The notes: generated from the sequence alone by a model not told the origin. A stretch of 64,000 nt of DNA from Episyrphus balteatus (GCF_945859705.1 NC_079134.1:62598437-62662436), one strand, 5' to 3'; counted from the stretch's first letter, positions 28,905-44,336 are shown. Translations and numbers: made by a program.

Positions 28905-31277
28905 ATGGGAGACATGAATATAAATATTCGAGATGCAGAATCAAGCTATGTGAAGGATTACTTGGAGATGCTCGCCTCATTAAGACTTACGAATGTTATT
29001 ACTGAATATACAAGGGTAGATCCGATTAATGGTACAAAATCATTAATTGATCACGTTCTTGTAAGCGGTATTGACAACGAAATCAATTCCGCTGTGATAG
29101 AGAGCGGCATAACCGATCACTATGCAACTTTATACTACACCGTTACTACATCGACGTCAGAAAATCACATGGTAAACACTTCGTACATTTGTAATAACAA
29201 AGTTAATAATCATATACGTGAAGAAAACTGGGAAGAAGTTTTGAACGAAGAAGATCCTGATACGATGTACAATAAACTCGTCAGCAAACTCGATGCTATA
29301 TATAAAAAATCAACTTTAATTAGAAGATCTCAAAACAAAAGAAATAATTGCCCATGGACAACCCCTTATCTCATCGATGAATGTAAAAAACGGGATGAAC
29401 TATATAGACGGTGGAAAAATAATAGAAACAACAAAGGTTATGAAATGGAATACAAGAGATTCCGAAACAAAACTAATAAAATGATAGCAGCCCAAAAAGC
29501 AAATTATTATAGAAACCAGTTTATTCAGCTTAAAAAAGATCCTAGAAAGACGTGGGGGTTAATAAATCAAATACTAGGAAGAAAGAAGTCAAATGTTGAC
29601 GAAATAATGGCAAAACATTTTCCAACCACTGCAGCGCAAACCTTGTCAAACCAATGTGCACAACTTTTCGCTTCGCAAACATCGAAAATTATTCACCACT
29701 GCAGATTTGTTACATCCAACCATATGAGTGACACAATAGAAAACTCTATATTTGCTAGTCCTACAAATATACAGGAGATACGCAGTATGGTTATGTCTCT
29801 TGGTGAAAATAAGTCGCCAGGAATAGATGGAATAAGAATAGCTGATATTAGAAAACACATAGAAATTTTTGCTCCAATATTATGTAAACTAATCAATTTA
29901 AGCCTGACACAGTCTAAAATCCCGTCAACTATGAAAACTGCTGTAGTAAGGCCAATATATAAAGGTGGAGTTAGCAATCGGCTTAGTAACTATAGACCAA
30001 TTTCGATACTTCCTGTAGTTGAAAAGTGTCTAGAAGGAGTTATATCGGCAAGACTACAGAGTTTTATTGACAAACACTCCCTAATAAATAAAAGTCAATA
30101 CGGATTTCAAAAAAACAAAAACACTGGAAAACTACTAGGCGAATTTGTAAATTGTGTCAATGAAAGCTTAAATAAAAGCCACCACGTTCTGGTCATTTTC
30201 ATGGATTTTAGTAAAGCTTTCGACACTTTAAACCATACGAAACTGATACAAGCTCTAAATAGGATTGGATTAAGAGGAGTAATGGCCGATTGGATTATGG
30301 ACTATTTGCACAACAGGTCGTTTGTGGTCAAGATTAAAGATGTGACGAGTGAAAAAGAGAATGTGCAATATGGTGTTCCTCAGGGATCTAAGCTTGGTCC
30401 GATCCTGTTCATTCTTTACACTAACGAATTACTTCGCGTCTTTAAGAAGGGCATTCCATTCGCCTTTGCTGATGACACAGCGATTGTGGTCCGCCACCGA
30501 TCTTTGGACATGGCAACGATGATAATGCAGGAGGAGTTCAATGCTGCAGTTAATTGGTGTCACGACAACGGCTTGGTCATCAACGCCTCTAAAACTAAGA
30601 TGATGCACATCCGCAGTCCACAGTTCAAATCCACACAAAGCAAAATACTAGTTAAGAATGATGCCTGTCCCAACACCCCAATTGAAACTATAGAAATTGT
30701 AGAAACCTACAAATATCTTGGAGTGATCATCGACTGTCATTTTCTATGGAGCCAACACATCGACAAGCTGCGCATGGATCTTAAAAAGACTTTATATGCA
30801 CTGTCCCATTTGCAGTACTATACCACAGTTCCTGTGTTGAAACAAGTGTATTATGCGTTAGTGGAGTCCAAGCTTCGGTATGGCATACTTGCTTGGGGGA
30901 ATGCAGCAACAACTCACATTCAAAAAATACAAAAACTCCAAAACTCAGCATTAAAACTAATAAATAAGGGATATACGCGAAACAATGATTGCACATTTAA
31001 AACTCTCAACGTCGAGCAAATTTTTAAGATGACCCTTATACTGGAATACTACGATGACAACCGATTTATTCGACCAATTGACCATATGATCAACACCAGA
31101 CGACGCGCTCAAGGAATGCTTAAATTACCAACCAACTATAATACATACGGAAGACGTCAACTCCTATACAGTGTTCCTTCAACCATCAACGAACTACCTC
31201 GACATTTAGTAAATATTGAAAATTTTAAAACCAGAAAAAAATACATTAAAAATTTCTTTTTAAACTCAAATGAATAA
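28905..31277 (+). CDS. Family A reverse transcriptase with partial endonuclease (790 aa)
   Basis: The frame is open from inside the TCTA array. The first start codons are GTG 28902 and ATG 28905, at the GDMN motif of EN. EN remains are Asp3/Asn5, the SLIDH motif (~47-51) and Thr-Asp-His (~70-72). A basic linker of ~150 residues follows (rich in Lys, Arg, Asn), then the RT: SPGIDGI, YRPIS, motif A Asp434, VPQGS ~491-495, FADDT ~521-525, and a C-terminal region ending NFFLNSNE. All RT motifs are present with no stop, so RT activity is possible, but EN is incomplete and the copy is not autonomous. The full family protein would be ~960 residues, inferred from the 717-bp difference to copy 1. Confidence 0.9.
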   Translation: MGDMNINIRDAESSYVKDYLEMLASLRLTNVITEYTRVDPINGTKSLIDHVLVSGIDNEINSAVIESGITDHYATLYYTVTTSTSENHMVNTSYICNNKVNNHIREENWEEVLNEEDPDTMYNKLVSKLDAIYKKSTLIRRSQNKRNNCPWTTPYLIDECKKRDELYRRWKNNRNNKGYEMEYKRFRNKTNKMIAAQKANYYRNQFIQLKKDPRKTWGLINQILGRKKSNVDEIMAKHFPTTAAQTLSNQCAQLFASQTSKIIHHCRFVTSNHMSDTIENSIFASPTNIQEIRSMVMSLGENKSPGIDGIRIADIRKHIEIFAPILCKLINLSLTQSKIPSTMKTAVVRPIYKGGVSNRLSNYRPISILPVVEKCLEGVISARLQSFIDKHSLINKSQYGFQKNKNTGKLLGEFVNCVNESLNKSHHVLVIFMDFSKAFDTLNHTKLIQALNRIGLRGVMADWIMDYLHNRSFVVKIKDVTSEKENVQYGVPQGSKLGPILFILYTNELLRVFKKGIPFAFADDTAIVVRHRSLDMATMIMQEEFNAAVNWCHDNGLVINASKTKMMHIRSPQFKSTQSKILVKNDACPNTPIETIEIVETYKYLGVIIDCHFLWSQHIDKLRMDLKKTLYALSHLQYYTTVPVLKQVYYALVESKLRYGILAWGNAATTHIQKIQKLQNSALKLINKGYTRNNDCTFKTLNVEQIFKMTLILEYYDDNRFIRPIDHMINTRRRAQGMLKLPTNYNTYGRRQLLYSVPSTINELPRHLVNIENFKTRKKYIKNFFLNSNE

Positions 31278-31930
<653 letters not shown>

Positions 31931-32003
31931 TTTTTTTTTTTTTATAATAAGAGCGCACTAAAGGGATTAATGTACCCTTAATATGGTAAACACAGTACGA
32001 GCA

Positions 32004-33821
32004 TTAGGAAAATAGGGAGGGGTTTGAAAGGAGATACCGATGTACATTAGTTTTGAAGTTCTGAGTTTTGAAATGGGATGGGAAAACAGAGGCGGGTAAC
32101 GCGTTCCACATTCGTGTAGTGCGGCTGAAGAAAGAATCTCTGTATTTGACGGTACGTCCGAAGTTGGACTCTAGGGTAAACTGATGAGCATTCCTTGAAG
32201 CGCGAGTATTACGGTTGAATTGTTTCAGGGGAGGAATGCAACTAGCTATTTCATCGGAGCACTGCTTATAAAAATAACGATAGAACAACGTGAGACATGA
32301 GACGTTACGACGGTGCTCGAGAGACGTAATTGTATCAGTTATTGATCTATCACCTATCATTTTTATAGCTCTATTTTGTATTCTATCCAAGAAACTCAAC
32401 GAGGTTATTGGAGCACCTGCCCAGATGTGGGAGTTATATTCAAGCTTTGGACGAATGTACGCCTTATAAATAATTGCTAGATCAGACGGGGAGAAAAATT
32501 TCTTGCATCTTCGGAGGAAACCTAAACATTTCGCAGCGGATTTAGCGGTGTCAAATATGTGTTCATTCCACAGGAGGTGGTTTGTAATGCACATACCGAG
32601 GATGGAAAGCTTTTCGGTTTCTTCGATGCAAGTACCACTCATGGATAGTGGCATGGGAGACATGTTCCGCTTTAATGATAGTAAGCAGCATTGAGTTTTG
32701 GAAGCATTAAATTCTACGCGATTTCTTATTCCCCATTGGACAATGCTATTAAGATCAGAATTTAATGAGTTTATCATATTTAGTCGTTCAAGATCCACTT
32801 CCGAAGAACTTGGGCGAGAATCAGGAAACGAATATGAAAAACTGAGGGTACTATCATCTGCAAAACAGTTGAGTGGATTAGAAGTTTCAGACAGGAGATC
32901 ATTTATAAAAATGAGAAAGAGAGTCGGAGACAGAACGGAGCCCTGTGGCACACCAGCATTTATTTTGTGGGTTTCAGACTTGAATCCATCCAATACGACT
33001 TGTATTGAACGGTTCGAAAGGTAATTTCTAATCCAACGAAGAAGAGATTCATCGACGCCAAAAGCACGCATTTTCGAAAGAAGAGCTTGATGCCAAACTC
33101 TATCAAATGCCTTTGAAATATCAAGTGCAACAATCTTACTTTCTCCAAAACGATGTAAAGATTTGTTCCACTGCTCGGTGAGATAAACTATCAGATCACC
33201 AGTGGACCTGTTGCTACGAAAGCCGTACTGCCGGTCATTAAGAAGCTTCCGTTCCTCAAGATATTTCTTAAGTTGAAAGTTAATCAACGTTTCCATGACC
33301 TTGGAAAGAAGGGACGTGAGTGCGATCGGTCGGTAGTTTGAGGGTGAGGAAGATTCGCCTTTTTTAGGGATAGGCTGGACAAATGCTGTTCTCCATCCAC
33401 TCGGAAAGAGACCTGTAGAGTAGGACAGATGGAAAAGCTTACGCAGTGGTTTTGCCAGCGTGGAAGAACACCTCTTCAGAACGATGGGGGGGATACTATC
33501 CGGGCCAGCGGATTTGTGTATGTCAAGATCTTTAAGAACTCTTGCTACTGTACGAGTGCGAAAGAAGATTTGTCCCATGAATCCGTTTACGCGCTCAAGT
33601 ACTGGCGGAGTCATGACACTATCTGGCAGTGTTGAGTTGGCAGCGAACTGCCTCGCAAGTAGGTTAGCTTTGTCAACAGAGCTAACAAATGGAGTGTCAT
33701 TGAAGACGAGCGTTGGAACCGACGACGAGGTAGTGTTGCGAATATTTTTTACAAATGACCAAAAATTTTTACTACCTTTGGGACATTGTAGTATTTTTTG
33801 CCTTAATTCTTGATCATGCAA
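32004..33821 (-). pseudogene. Family B reverse transcriptase domain (605 aa)
   Basis: The RT carries SAGPDSIPP, NYRPIALTS, YGFRSNRST, motif A ALDISKAFD, AGVPQGSVLSP and the catalytic CFADDS, followed by a ~250-residue C-terminal region with WNALPASVFP and NFKTNVHRYL. The frame is open throughout. The Met at 33821 is internal: the true coding sequence continues upstream, in frame, to about 33905. RT may be catalytically sound, but in one reading frame it is cut off from EN. Confidence 0.9.
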
Positions 33822-33911
33822 AAATTTGGTTCGTCGAATATGGGCGTTGCTGGCCTTTCTAGCTTGTTTGAACTTTTTTCGGTTTTCCTCAGTGGGATTG
33901 GCTTTATAACA

Positions 33912-34892
33912 TCAAAAGCTTGCCTCTTTAACCCTGATAACCTCTTTGCAGCTCGAATCAAACCATGCATTCTCTTTCGGTTTGATTGTTTTAACCCTAT
34001 TCGGGATAAAATTTCTCATTCCGGAGAGCATTAAATTTGTTATCATATCAGCACTGGAATCAACGTCACTATCGAGGAAGCATAGCGACCAGTTAAAGTT
34101 TTTGAAGAATTCGTTGAGTCCCTCCCAGTTGGCTTTCTCGTATTGCCAGACGGTTCTTCTTGGTGCTTTTTCTTTAACTGGGTTTGTTTGACACGAGAAA
34201 TTCGCTGATATGACACAATGGTCTGATGTGCCTAGAGGCGATAATACACTAACAGTGTATTTATCAGGGTCAGAGTTAAGGAACAAGTCTAGAGTGTTTT
34301 CAGCTCGACCATTAACGTCCGATATTCGAGTCGGCTCGTCGACAAGCTGAGTTAGGTGGTTTAACTCAGCAAAGATCTCGGCATACCTTCCTTCGGGTGT
34401 TGTCTGGCCAGAAAAGCGAAGCCACGAAGAATTGTGTACATTGAAATCGCCCGTAATAACGATTTCAGTGCGAGGATAAAGGGTAACAATCCTTTGAATG
34501 GAGTCGGACAGAGCATCAAGTTCGTTAGAAGTTGAATTACTGTCCAGATTGGGGCTCCGATAAATAAAACAGGTATGAATGATGCGCTTATTAACCGTGA
34601 ATTTAAACCACATGAAATTAAAATATGTGTTTGTACATGGACCGTATTGTGGTTGAAGTTGGTATGCGACATCGTTTCTAACATAAACGGCGAGACCATG
34701 GTGGGAAAAGAATAATGGCACCAAGCTATACCCAAATAGATTAAATTCAGAACAGTCTGTATTTTCACCTATTTGTGTTTCACTCAGTGCCAAAACAGCT
34801 GGCCTGTTTTGTACAGTGTAAATATACACGTCACAGAAATTAGATCTTAGCCCACGAATGTTGGCATAATCGACCCTGAATTCACAAACCAT
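33912..34892 (-). pseudogene. Family B endonuclease domain (326 aa)
   Basis: Apurinic-type endonuclease with all expected motifs: NIRGLRSN at the N-terminus, LALSETQ with the catalytic Glu, YRSPN, ITGDFN, and GTSDH near the end. The ATG at 34892 is the likely start of the element ORF. The frame stops at 33912 after VKEASF. Two single-base indels around 33925 and 33905 separate it from the RT frame, so the element is broken but probably young. Confidence 0.88.
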
Positions 34893-37656
<2,764 letters not shown>

Positions 37657-37790
37657 ATTTTTTGGAGGAGTTTATCCAGTGCAATAAGTATATTTTATTG
37701 TTTTAAGTTTATGACACTGCTTAACTGCACACTCAATATTAAAAAAAAAAACGCGCGCACATTAACCAGCAGCCTAACGGATTAACTCTG
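37657..37790. other. Short AT-rich spacer, possible 5' UTR
   Basis: Holds a 12-base A-run at 37740 and a GCGCGCAC stretch. It may be the 5' UTR of the acidic ORF on the - strand. A perfect 11-bp hairpin with a 4-base loop lies just beyond, GTTTTATTACC/GGTAATAAAAC at 37804-37829, inside the degraded BEL sequence. Confidence 0.3.
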
Positions 37791-39386
37791 TTAATCAAGA
37801 TTATGTTTTATTACCACAGGGTAATAAAACGTAAGCCAATTTCCATTAGTAGAAGAAAGGGTTTTCTGGGGATTACGGTCGGCACTTATTGGGCCATATT
37901 TCCTGCCATCCATCTCAATTCTTACTTGTGCCGTAGGCATCAAAGTAAAATTTACCTGCTCATTAAAAGATGTCGAATATATTTTATTTGTATTTTTATT
38001 CGCTTTGTTTTGACTTGCTACATTCTTGTTTCTTTTAAAGTCGCCCCAACACGTACTTTCCTGCTCCTGCTTTCTGCTTTTGTCCAATCGAGTACGTTTC
38101 TCAGAATGGACGGTTAATCAATCCGGCTTTTGTTTATTTTCGTTACTCCTTCTCTTTCTGCTATTCTCCTGCATGTGAAAGACCGCATCGCCTTTCCTTA
38201 TCTCTTTCATCGGGCAAAGTACACTATTGTGCATCTGCTTACCAGCGCATCTTACGCATGCTCCCTGAAAGCAATCTCTAGACACATGCCCGGTCTTCAA
38301 GCTGTTTGGACAAAGTGCCTTCTCCTTCACAAGAACCTGCTTAGCTCGCAAATTCAACGCCCCAAATTCTGGGCATCGCCACATCGGGTGATCTTTTGAG
38401 CTACACGAGTGACAAGGTAATGGCCCTTTATCGACTGGTGTTAAATTTCGTGCTCCGCTGCTCGGCCCTGCTCCTGCTCGCACATCGCTTCTTCCTGCTC
38501 GAAACGTATCTGGCCTGCTCAGTCTTGCCCTCATGTTGTCAACCCTGCTTAGCACTGATCTTATCTGTTGTGAAGACAACTGGCTACCTTCCCTCCTGCT
38601 CGCTGCTCCACCCAGAGTTTCTGCCCTTTTATCAAGAAAGGCACAGAACTCCTTCGCGGTGGGCTCTTCGGAAGCACGCACTTCTTCCCATCTGCACGCC
38701 GTCTCATTGTCCAGTTTTTCATGTAGAACATGGATGACAATCATGTCCCAATGTTCGGTCGGGACTCTCTGCGCTGCCAACCGACGAAGCATTTCATACG
38801 TCGTGTTGGCCATTTTTTGTAGTTCTCCTGCACTGGGCGCTACCTGCAATGCAGGAAGCTTGAAGAAGTTTCGCAGTAGCTCCCTGCAGGTCGCATATTT
38901 CTTGGTGTATATTTGGTTTATGCGAGCCCACGCTTCACAATAGTTTTTCTCGCTGCCCTGCCAGATAGCGATGCCTTCAAATAGGAGAATTTGTCGTTTT
39001 CGTGGATCGCTACTACGAACCGATCCCGAAAACCCTGCCATTTAGTTATGTCACCGTCACCGGTCACCGGTGTTCTTCACGTCATGTGGTGAAAACGGGA
39101 GATTCACCCGGACTTCGATCGGCCCTGCTAGTCCTGCTAATCCTGCTCCTGCTTGTCCTGCTAATCCTGCTGCCATGTCTACCTTTTCCTTCAAGGCGGC
39201 ATAGGCGTCAAAGTAATTCGCCTCTGCTTCGGCAATTCTACGCTGCATCTCGACATTTATTAGAAGGTCGTCGGCTAACGCAATTTTTGCCTCGGACACC
39301 TTAACTTGTGCCCAAGCGTCCTGCAAGGCCCCCAGCCTGACCTGCGCAGCTGCCACCGAACAATCCTTAAAGGTTGGGGACCGCAA
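37791..39386 (-). pseudogene. BEL/Pao LTR retrotransposon gag and start of pol, degenerate
   Basis: Gag N-terminus (39386-39057) with a coiled-coil-like Ala/Glu/Lys stretch and an AGLAGQAGAG low-complexity run, then a frameshifted core (about 39070-38940, reading KWQGFRDRF...FSYLKASL in another frame), then 38950-38118 containing AWARINQIYTKKYATC and RELLRNFF, typical of the DUF1759-type gag of BEL/Pao. Three zinc knuckles follow: CHSCSSKDHPMWRC is intact, the second has lost a Cys (CPNS), and the third is CVRCAGKQMHNSVLC. The 38087-37791 frame has TAQVRIEMDG, the beginning of the pol protease, then stops. No in-frame ATG begins gag. At least two frameshifts make it inactive. Confidence 0.85.
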
Positions 39387-40285
39387 ATATCAAATAAAAA
39401 TAATTTGCAGTAGGTACTTCAATGTGGAGTTTCCCACTAGGCAATATAAATATATAACAAAAAATAATAATAATAACTATATTAGTGTAAATATAATTCG
39501 CAAATAAATATAAATGTAGGTTGACTGTTGCTGCTTTTGTTGTTGCTATTAAAGAAAGAAAATTCCTGATCACAACAAAAATAATGTTGTTCCTGCTAGT
39601 CAGAATTCAAATTGCTTTTGAGTTTTGACATTTTCCTGTTGCTTGCAAGAATCCTGCTATTGAAAACTAGCACCGTCGTGCTTTAAGTTTTCCTCTGCTC
39701 ACTGCTCTGTTCCTTTTTTTTTTTTTGTTTTTTAATCCTGCTTCGTGCCCATTTATTTTGGACTCGCATATATATGTGCATGCTTGATTTCCTCCTGCTT
39801 CCATATTAATGAGGTGATCGGCACAATTGTGCTCGTTCCCTCATACACCTGCTCGCTTTTGTTTCACCGCACGTCGCTCAGTAAGAAAAAAAAGAAACAC
39901 AAAAAAAACTTACCTCAAGCATTAGCAACAACAACAGTCAACTCCCCATTCTTAGTAAATTTTTTTACCTTTAAAAAATAAATGAAATGCTAATCAGAAT
40001 GTTTTTAATAAATATCCCAATACATGGCATGTCAAAAAAGAAAACAACAAAACCAAAACAATATAAATAATAGTAATGAAAAGAATAAAAATAACAACAC
40101 ATATAAATTTCATTCATCTCACTCATGCACCATTCATTCATTTGGACAAATTTCCAAATGTCCTGCTATGCTCTTGCTCGTTACCGCTGCTCAGATTTTA
40201 TTGACAAAAACAACACCAAACAAAACAACAAAAAAGAGTCCAGTTATTTGAAATAATTTTCAAATGCTTGCTCCTGCTATCGCTG
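39387..40285. other. AT-rich non-coding region with CCTGCT motifs
   Basis: No credible gene. On the - strand this lies 5' of the BEL/Pao gag, so it may include leader or LTR sequence, but no LTR ends or primer-binding site were found. CCTGCT and related CTTGCTC/CGCTGCTC words recur (39591, 39650, 39737, 39790, 39848, 40160, 40268) in otherwise A/T-rich DNA. Confidence 0.4.
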
Positions 40286-42217
40286 CACATAGGAGTATTC
40301 TGGTCGAAAAGCTGGACAAAAGTCGATTTTCTAAAATCCAATTTTTTACAAAGCGGATGGTAAATATACAGAGGCTCATATGATGCACCTCCTTTTTTTA
40401 TGATACATTGTGTGGGGTGACAAAACAAGTTCAAAGTCAGTTGTTTATTTTCTGAATTTTTTGTTAAATTAATGGTGATTTGGTGAGCATTGTAAGGAGA
40501 TTGATTGTGAGCGAGTGTGTCTTTAAACATAAAATTTTCAAATTAAAAATACAATGGCAGGTATTGAATAATAACACTGGTCAACAAAATTAAACTTTTT
40601 TTTTGTTACAGAAACCAAGGTATACTTTTCTATAGGATTTTGGTGTGCTGAGCTCAAATCCGAAGTCAAAAAAATTCTACCACATCACGTTTTTGAGATA
40701 ATCCCGTTAGAAAATCGAAAATGCCGCTTTTTTACCAGTTTTCGAGATTTTTTCTTAGCTTTTGGTTATTTGTTTTAAATAAATTTGTAACGGTTTCTAA
40801 TAGAACTAAATCTTGTCTTTCAAAATCCGTTTGAATCTTTTAAAAATCTCTTATCTTCTTTGAGAAATCTGAAATTGAAATCAACGTGTTTGGTATATCT
40901 CATATTTATTTGCTTTTAATATTATATCTCAAAATGTTCTTTGCCAATCGCTTTCAAATTTTGACACAACGTTTCATTTACATTCCAGTAAGTTCTTATC
41001 TTGTTTTTAACAAGAAAAAAATTATATTTTTCTCGCTAGTAATTATTTAGTATAAGTATCTGACACGGTCACGCTTTGATGTATTTCACTGCGATTAACC
41101 ACCTTCGCAAATTTAAAAACTTCCAAGATTCTAAATGGAACGTTGTGTCAAAATTTGAAAGCGATTGGCAAAGAACTTTTCGAGATTCGCAATTAAAAGT
41201 AAATAAACATGAGATATACCAAACACGTTGATTTCAATTTCAGATTTCTCAAAGAAGATAAGAGATTTTTAAAAGATTCAAACGGATTTTGAAAGACAAG
41301 ATTTAGTTCTATTAGAAACCGTTACAAATTTATTTAAAACAAATAACCAAAAGCTAAGAAAAAATCTCGAAAACTGGTAAAAAAGCGGCATTTTCGATTT
41401 TCTAACGGGATTATCTCAAAAACGTGATGTGGTAGAATTTTTTTGACTTCGGATTTGAGCTCAGCACACCAAAATCCTATAGAAAAGTATACCTTGGTTT
41501 CTGTAACAAAAAAAAAGTTTAATTTTGTTGACCAGTGTTATTATTCAATACCTGCCATTGTATTTTTAATTTGAAAATTTTATGTTTAAAGACACACTCG
41601 CTCACAATCAATCTCCTTACAATGCTCACCAAATCACCATTAATTTAACAAAAAATTCAGAAAATAAACAACTGACTTTGAACTTGTTTTGCCACATATA
41701 GATTTTTTTTAAAGTCTAAGTTCTTTGTTATAGTATACGGTATACCCTACTATTCTGCCTCGAAACATAGATTTATGATAACTTTGACTATTCTTTTAAT
41801 TTAATATAAAAAATTTGGGTGCGATTTTTTGCGATTAACGAAATAATTTACGAATGAAATTTTCACTTTGAGTAAAAAACACTCATACGCCCTAGGTTTT
41901 TTTTTTACTGGTTGTTAACATTTTCCAGAAATTTTTATTATTGAACTTGATGCATTTGGATTCACTAAGCCTAAAAATAACAATGGTTCCTTTCTAGAAG
42001 CTCTAATAATTTAGATTTTTTAATTTTTCACATTTTGGGTGTATGAAATTTCATACTATTTTTTTTAGTTTTTCTTATCACGAGCGTTTTTTAAGTTTTT
42101 CAACTTATGTACATAAAACCGCCTTTCATTGCATAAATAATAAGTTCTTGTATAAATAAATTGTTTTACTTCAAAAAATAATTTTGTCCAGGTTTTTAAT
42201 GGAAATACTCCTATGTG
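40286..42217. mobile_element. DNA-transposon-like element, 5-bp target duplication
   Basis: Terminal inverted repeats begin CACATAGGAGTATT and end AATACTCCTATGTG (14 bp perfect), with a second matched block CTGGACAAAA ~12 bp further in. The insert is flanked by a direct CGCTG on both sides (40281-40285 and 42218-42222). A CAC start with a GC-rich 5-bp duplication is reminiscent of Transib elements, but no transposase is visible, so the superfamily is open. Its interior is largely a 1.27-kb palindrome described separately. Confidence 0.6.
40421..41692. repeat. Large palindrome (560-bp arms, ~150-bp spacer)
   Basis: Left arm 40421-40980 and right arm 41132-41692 are nearly perfect inverted copies, around a unique spacer 40981-41131. 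Inside each arm lies the end of a CACTGGTCAACAAAAT foldback element (40575 and 41537), but the arms also include ~155 bp outside those ends. No coding content. The CACTGGT family recurs at 61263-61968, and as a fragment at ~48780-48906. Confidence 0.85.
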
Positions 42218-43785
42218 CGCTGCACAGATTTTTTTAATTTATCAATACACAGAATAATTTCCATATGCCTGCCCCTACTCTTCCACAGAATTTTTATTTC
42301 CAAACACACACAGATACAAAATCGACGGTTAAACTTCTTAGCCTCGTAAATCTAAAAATTCGAAAAAATATTATTAATGCAAACAATTCAGAAAATTCAG
42401 AGCTATCTTTTGGTTGTTCTGAACATTTTTCAGGAATGACAAAATTCAAACACTCGTATTGATAGATCCCATACAAAAACAAGAAACACAACATTTTGTT
42501 TTTGATTTCTGAAAAACTTGCAAAAACGACTTACGAGGTTATGAAGTTTAACCGTCGAAATAACTTTCATATACCTGCCCCTGCTCTTGCACACACGCTA
42601 TCGCTGCTCATATTCCTTCTTTCTAGAAACTTCCAGAAAGAAAAAAAAAAAGTAATTCATGCACACACAAAAACAATCCATCACGTATCCAAGTTGTTGA
42701 AGCCTGCGCAGTGCGCACATTCATTCCGACAGGGACAACAACAAAAAAATCAAAACAAAATACACTGCACTGTTGCTACCGCAACCACCACCGTTCGCTG
42801 CACAAATATTTAATATATTAAACAAAATATAGTGGACTGTATTATTACCTGCTGAATAATTTGATAAAGAAAAAGTTTAATTGTTTATTTGTTAAGTATC
42901 GGAAAAGAAAATGATGCACTTATGCGATTGAAAATAAATATTGGAAAAAACACGACTTGCTCCTGCGACTTGGTTCTTTCGAATGAAATAAATTTTGTTT
43001 CATTCTCCTGTTTCCTGCTATGAGCTTGCTGTCGCGCTTGCTCTTGTGCGATCGCTGCACATTCGCTCTTGTGTGTCAGTCGCTTTTTCATTTTTCTTCT
43101 CCTTTCGCTGCACAAATGAGTGTGTTTTTCTCCTTGATCTATAAAACTCTCTTACCCTGCTCAAATTCTTGATGTTGAGTTTGAAACTGTCGCTTACACA
43201 CATCATGTTGAAACAAGATTTGTGTGCAGTGTGCATAAATAAAATTAAAATTAAAAAAAAACCTTTTCGCTACTTACATATTGTGAGCACATAATAAATA
43301 TGAAAAATGTGCTGCCTGCTGTAACTACTTACTCATGTCGAGACATGATTCCAGCTCGCTTTTTGTGCTTGTCTACGTGACTTTTTGTCTACGTGACTTT
43401 TCGTAGCACTATTCTCGCAATTTTCGCTTGTTTTTTACCGAGATTTTGCTCCTGCTGCGCTGCACTTTTTAAACACATTGCACTAATATTAATTGCACGC
43501 ACATACATTTTTTTGAACAACGCGCTTGTACTGCTGTAGCACAGCGGAGGCAAGTGGAAGTACATATATTTCACCAGTAGAAACAAAACACGTAAAATAA
43601 TTATAGTGGAAAATGTTATAAAAACCACTCTTTATATAAAATCACACGCTGCACATTAAACCCTGCTAATTAAAACCAGCTTCCTTCACGAGTTTCGAAT
43701 TAGAACTGAACTTTCGTCAAATATAAAAACGAAACGAAAGCTACTCTTTCGTCAAGTACATAAAAGAAGAATAAAAATTGTAAAT
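42218..43785. other. AT-rich non-coding region with clustered CGCTGCAC motif
   Basis: No credible gene; the short ORFs here are not conserved-looking. The 8-mer CGCTGCAC occurs at 42218, 42796, 43053, 43106, 43458 and 43646, usually beside CCTGCTC or CTTGCTC words. This continues the motif pattern seen left of the 1.9-kb insertion. It might be leader/LTR sequence of the - strand BEL/Pao element, which lies on this side, but I see no LTR structure. Confidence 0.4.
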
Positions 43786-43915
43786 TATAGCATCGACTGT
43801 AGAGTTACCAGGCTCGTGCAGTTCGATACAAAGTAAGATAAAAATATAAATTATAAAGTATAGCATCGACTGCAGAGTTACCAAGCTCATGCAGTTCGAT
43901 ACAGTAAACGATGAC
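43786..43915. repeat. 73-bp tandem duplication
   Basis: The block ATAGCATCGACTG...GTGCAGTTCGATACA starts at 43787 and recurs at 43860 with a few substitutions, period 73 bp. Just upstream, ACTTTCGTCAA is also repeated (43700, 43746). Function unknown. Confidence 0.6.
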
Positions 43916-44227
43916 TTTAAAGTACGATTCCGAATTTGAAATTCTTACCCAATAACTTCTGCCAACTCATCAAAAAAGCGCTTCGTTATGTTACTTAGAA
44001 AATTTAGAAAACATGTCTCACTTCCCAAAAAAATAAAATGTTTTCTTTCTCTAAGTCATGCTAAAGGACTTTGGAAACAAGATTTATAATTTCAAACACA
44101 ATAATCGTTAATTACATATAAGTTCCCAAAGACACATGCACAAAAAATGGTAATCAGAAAATGTTTAATACTCAATTTTTTTGTGGCCCTATATATCGGG
44201 GGCCCTTTTACATTGATACAGCTGAAA

Positions 44228-44336
44228 ATCGCAGACATGACTTTTTCTAGACTTTTGAGGTAAGTTATAGAATGCCAAAACGAAGATATTGAGCAAAAAA
44301 ATTCCTACTAACATTCATTCCGAGGTTAAACCCTTG
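44228..44336. repeat. Fragment of the CAGTMAAATAAG palindromic element
   Basis: Matches the right arm of the 45076-46571 palindrome around GACATGA...TCTAGACTTTTGAG and ATTCATTCCGAGGTTAAACCC, with divergence. It is a degenerate partial copy. The DNA on both sides (43916-44227 and 44337-44488) is AT-rich with no feature that I recognise. Confidence 0.6.

Noticed and set aside
37804..37829. 11-bp hairpin as a transcription terminator
   Set aside because: It lies in degraded BEL/Pao protease sequence of a eukaryote and has no supporting context; probably chance or a small palindromic remnant.
38396..38943. + strand ORFs of 113 and 136 codons opposite the BEL/Pao gag
   Set aside because: Antisense shadows of gag zinc-knuckle and core coding sequence.
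42265..43236. Short ORFs in the CGCTGCAC-rich region
   Set aside because: Overlapping frames on both strands, no conserved motif, AT-rich low-complexity product.
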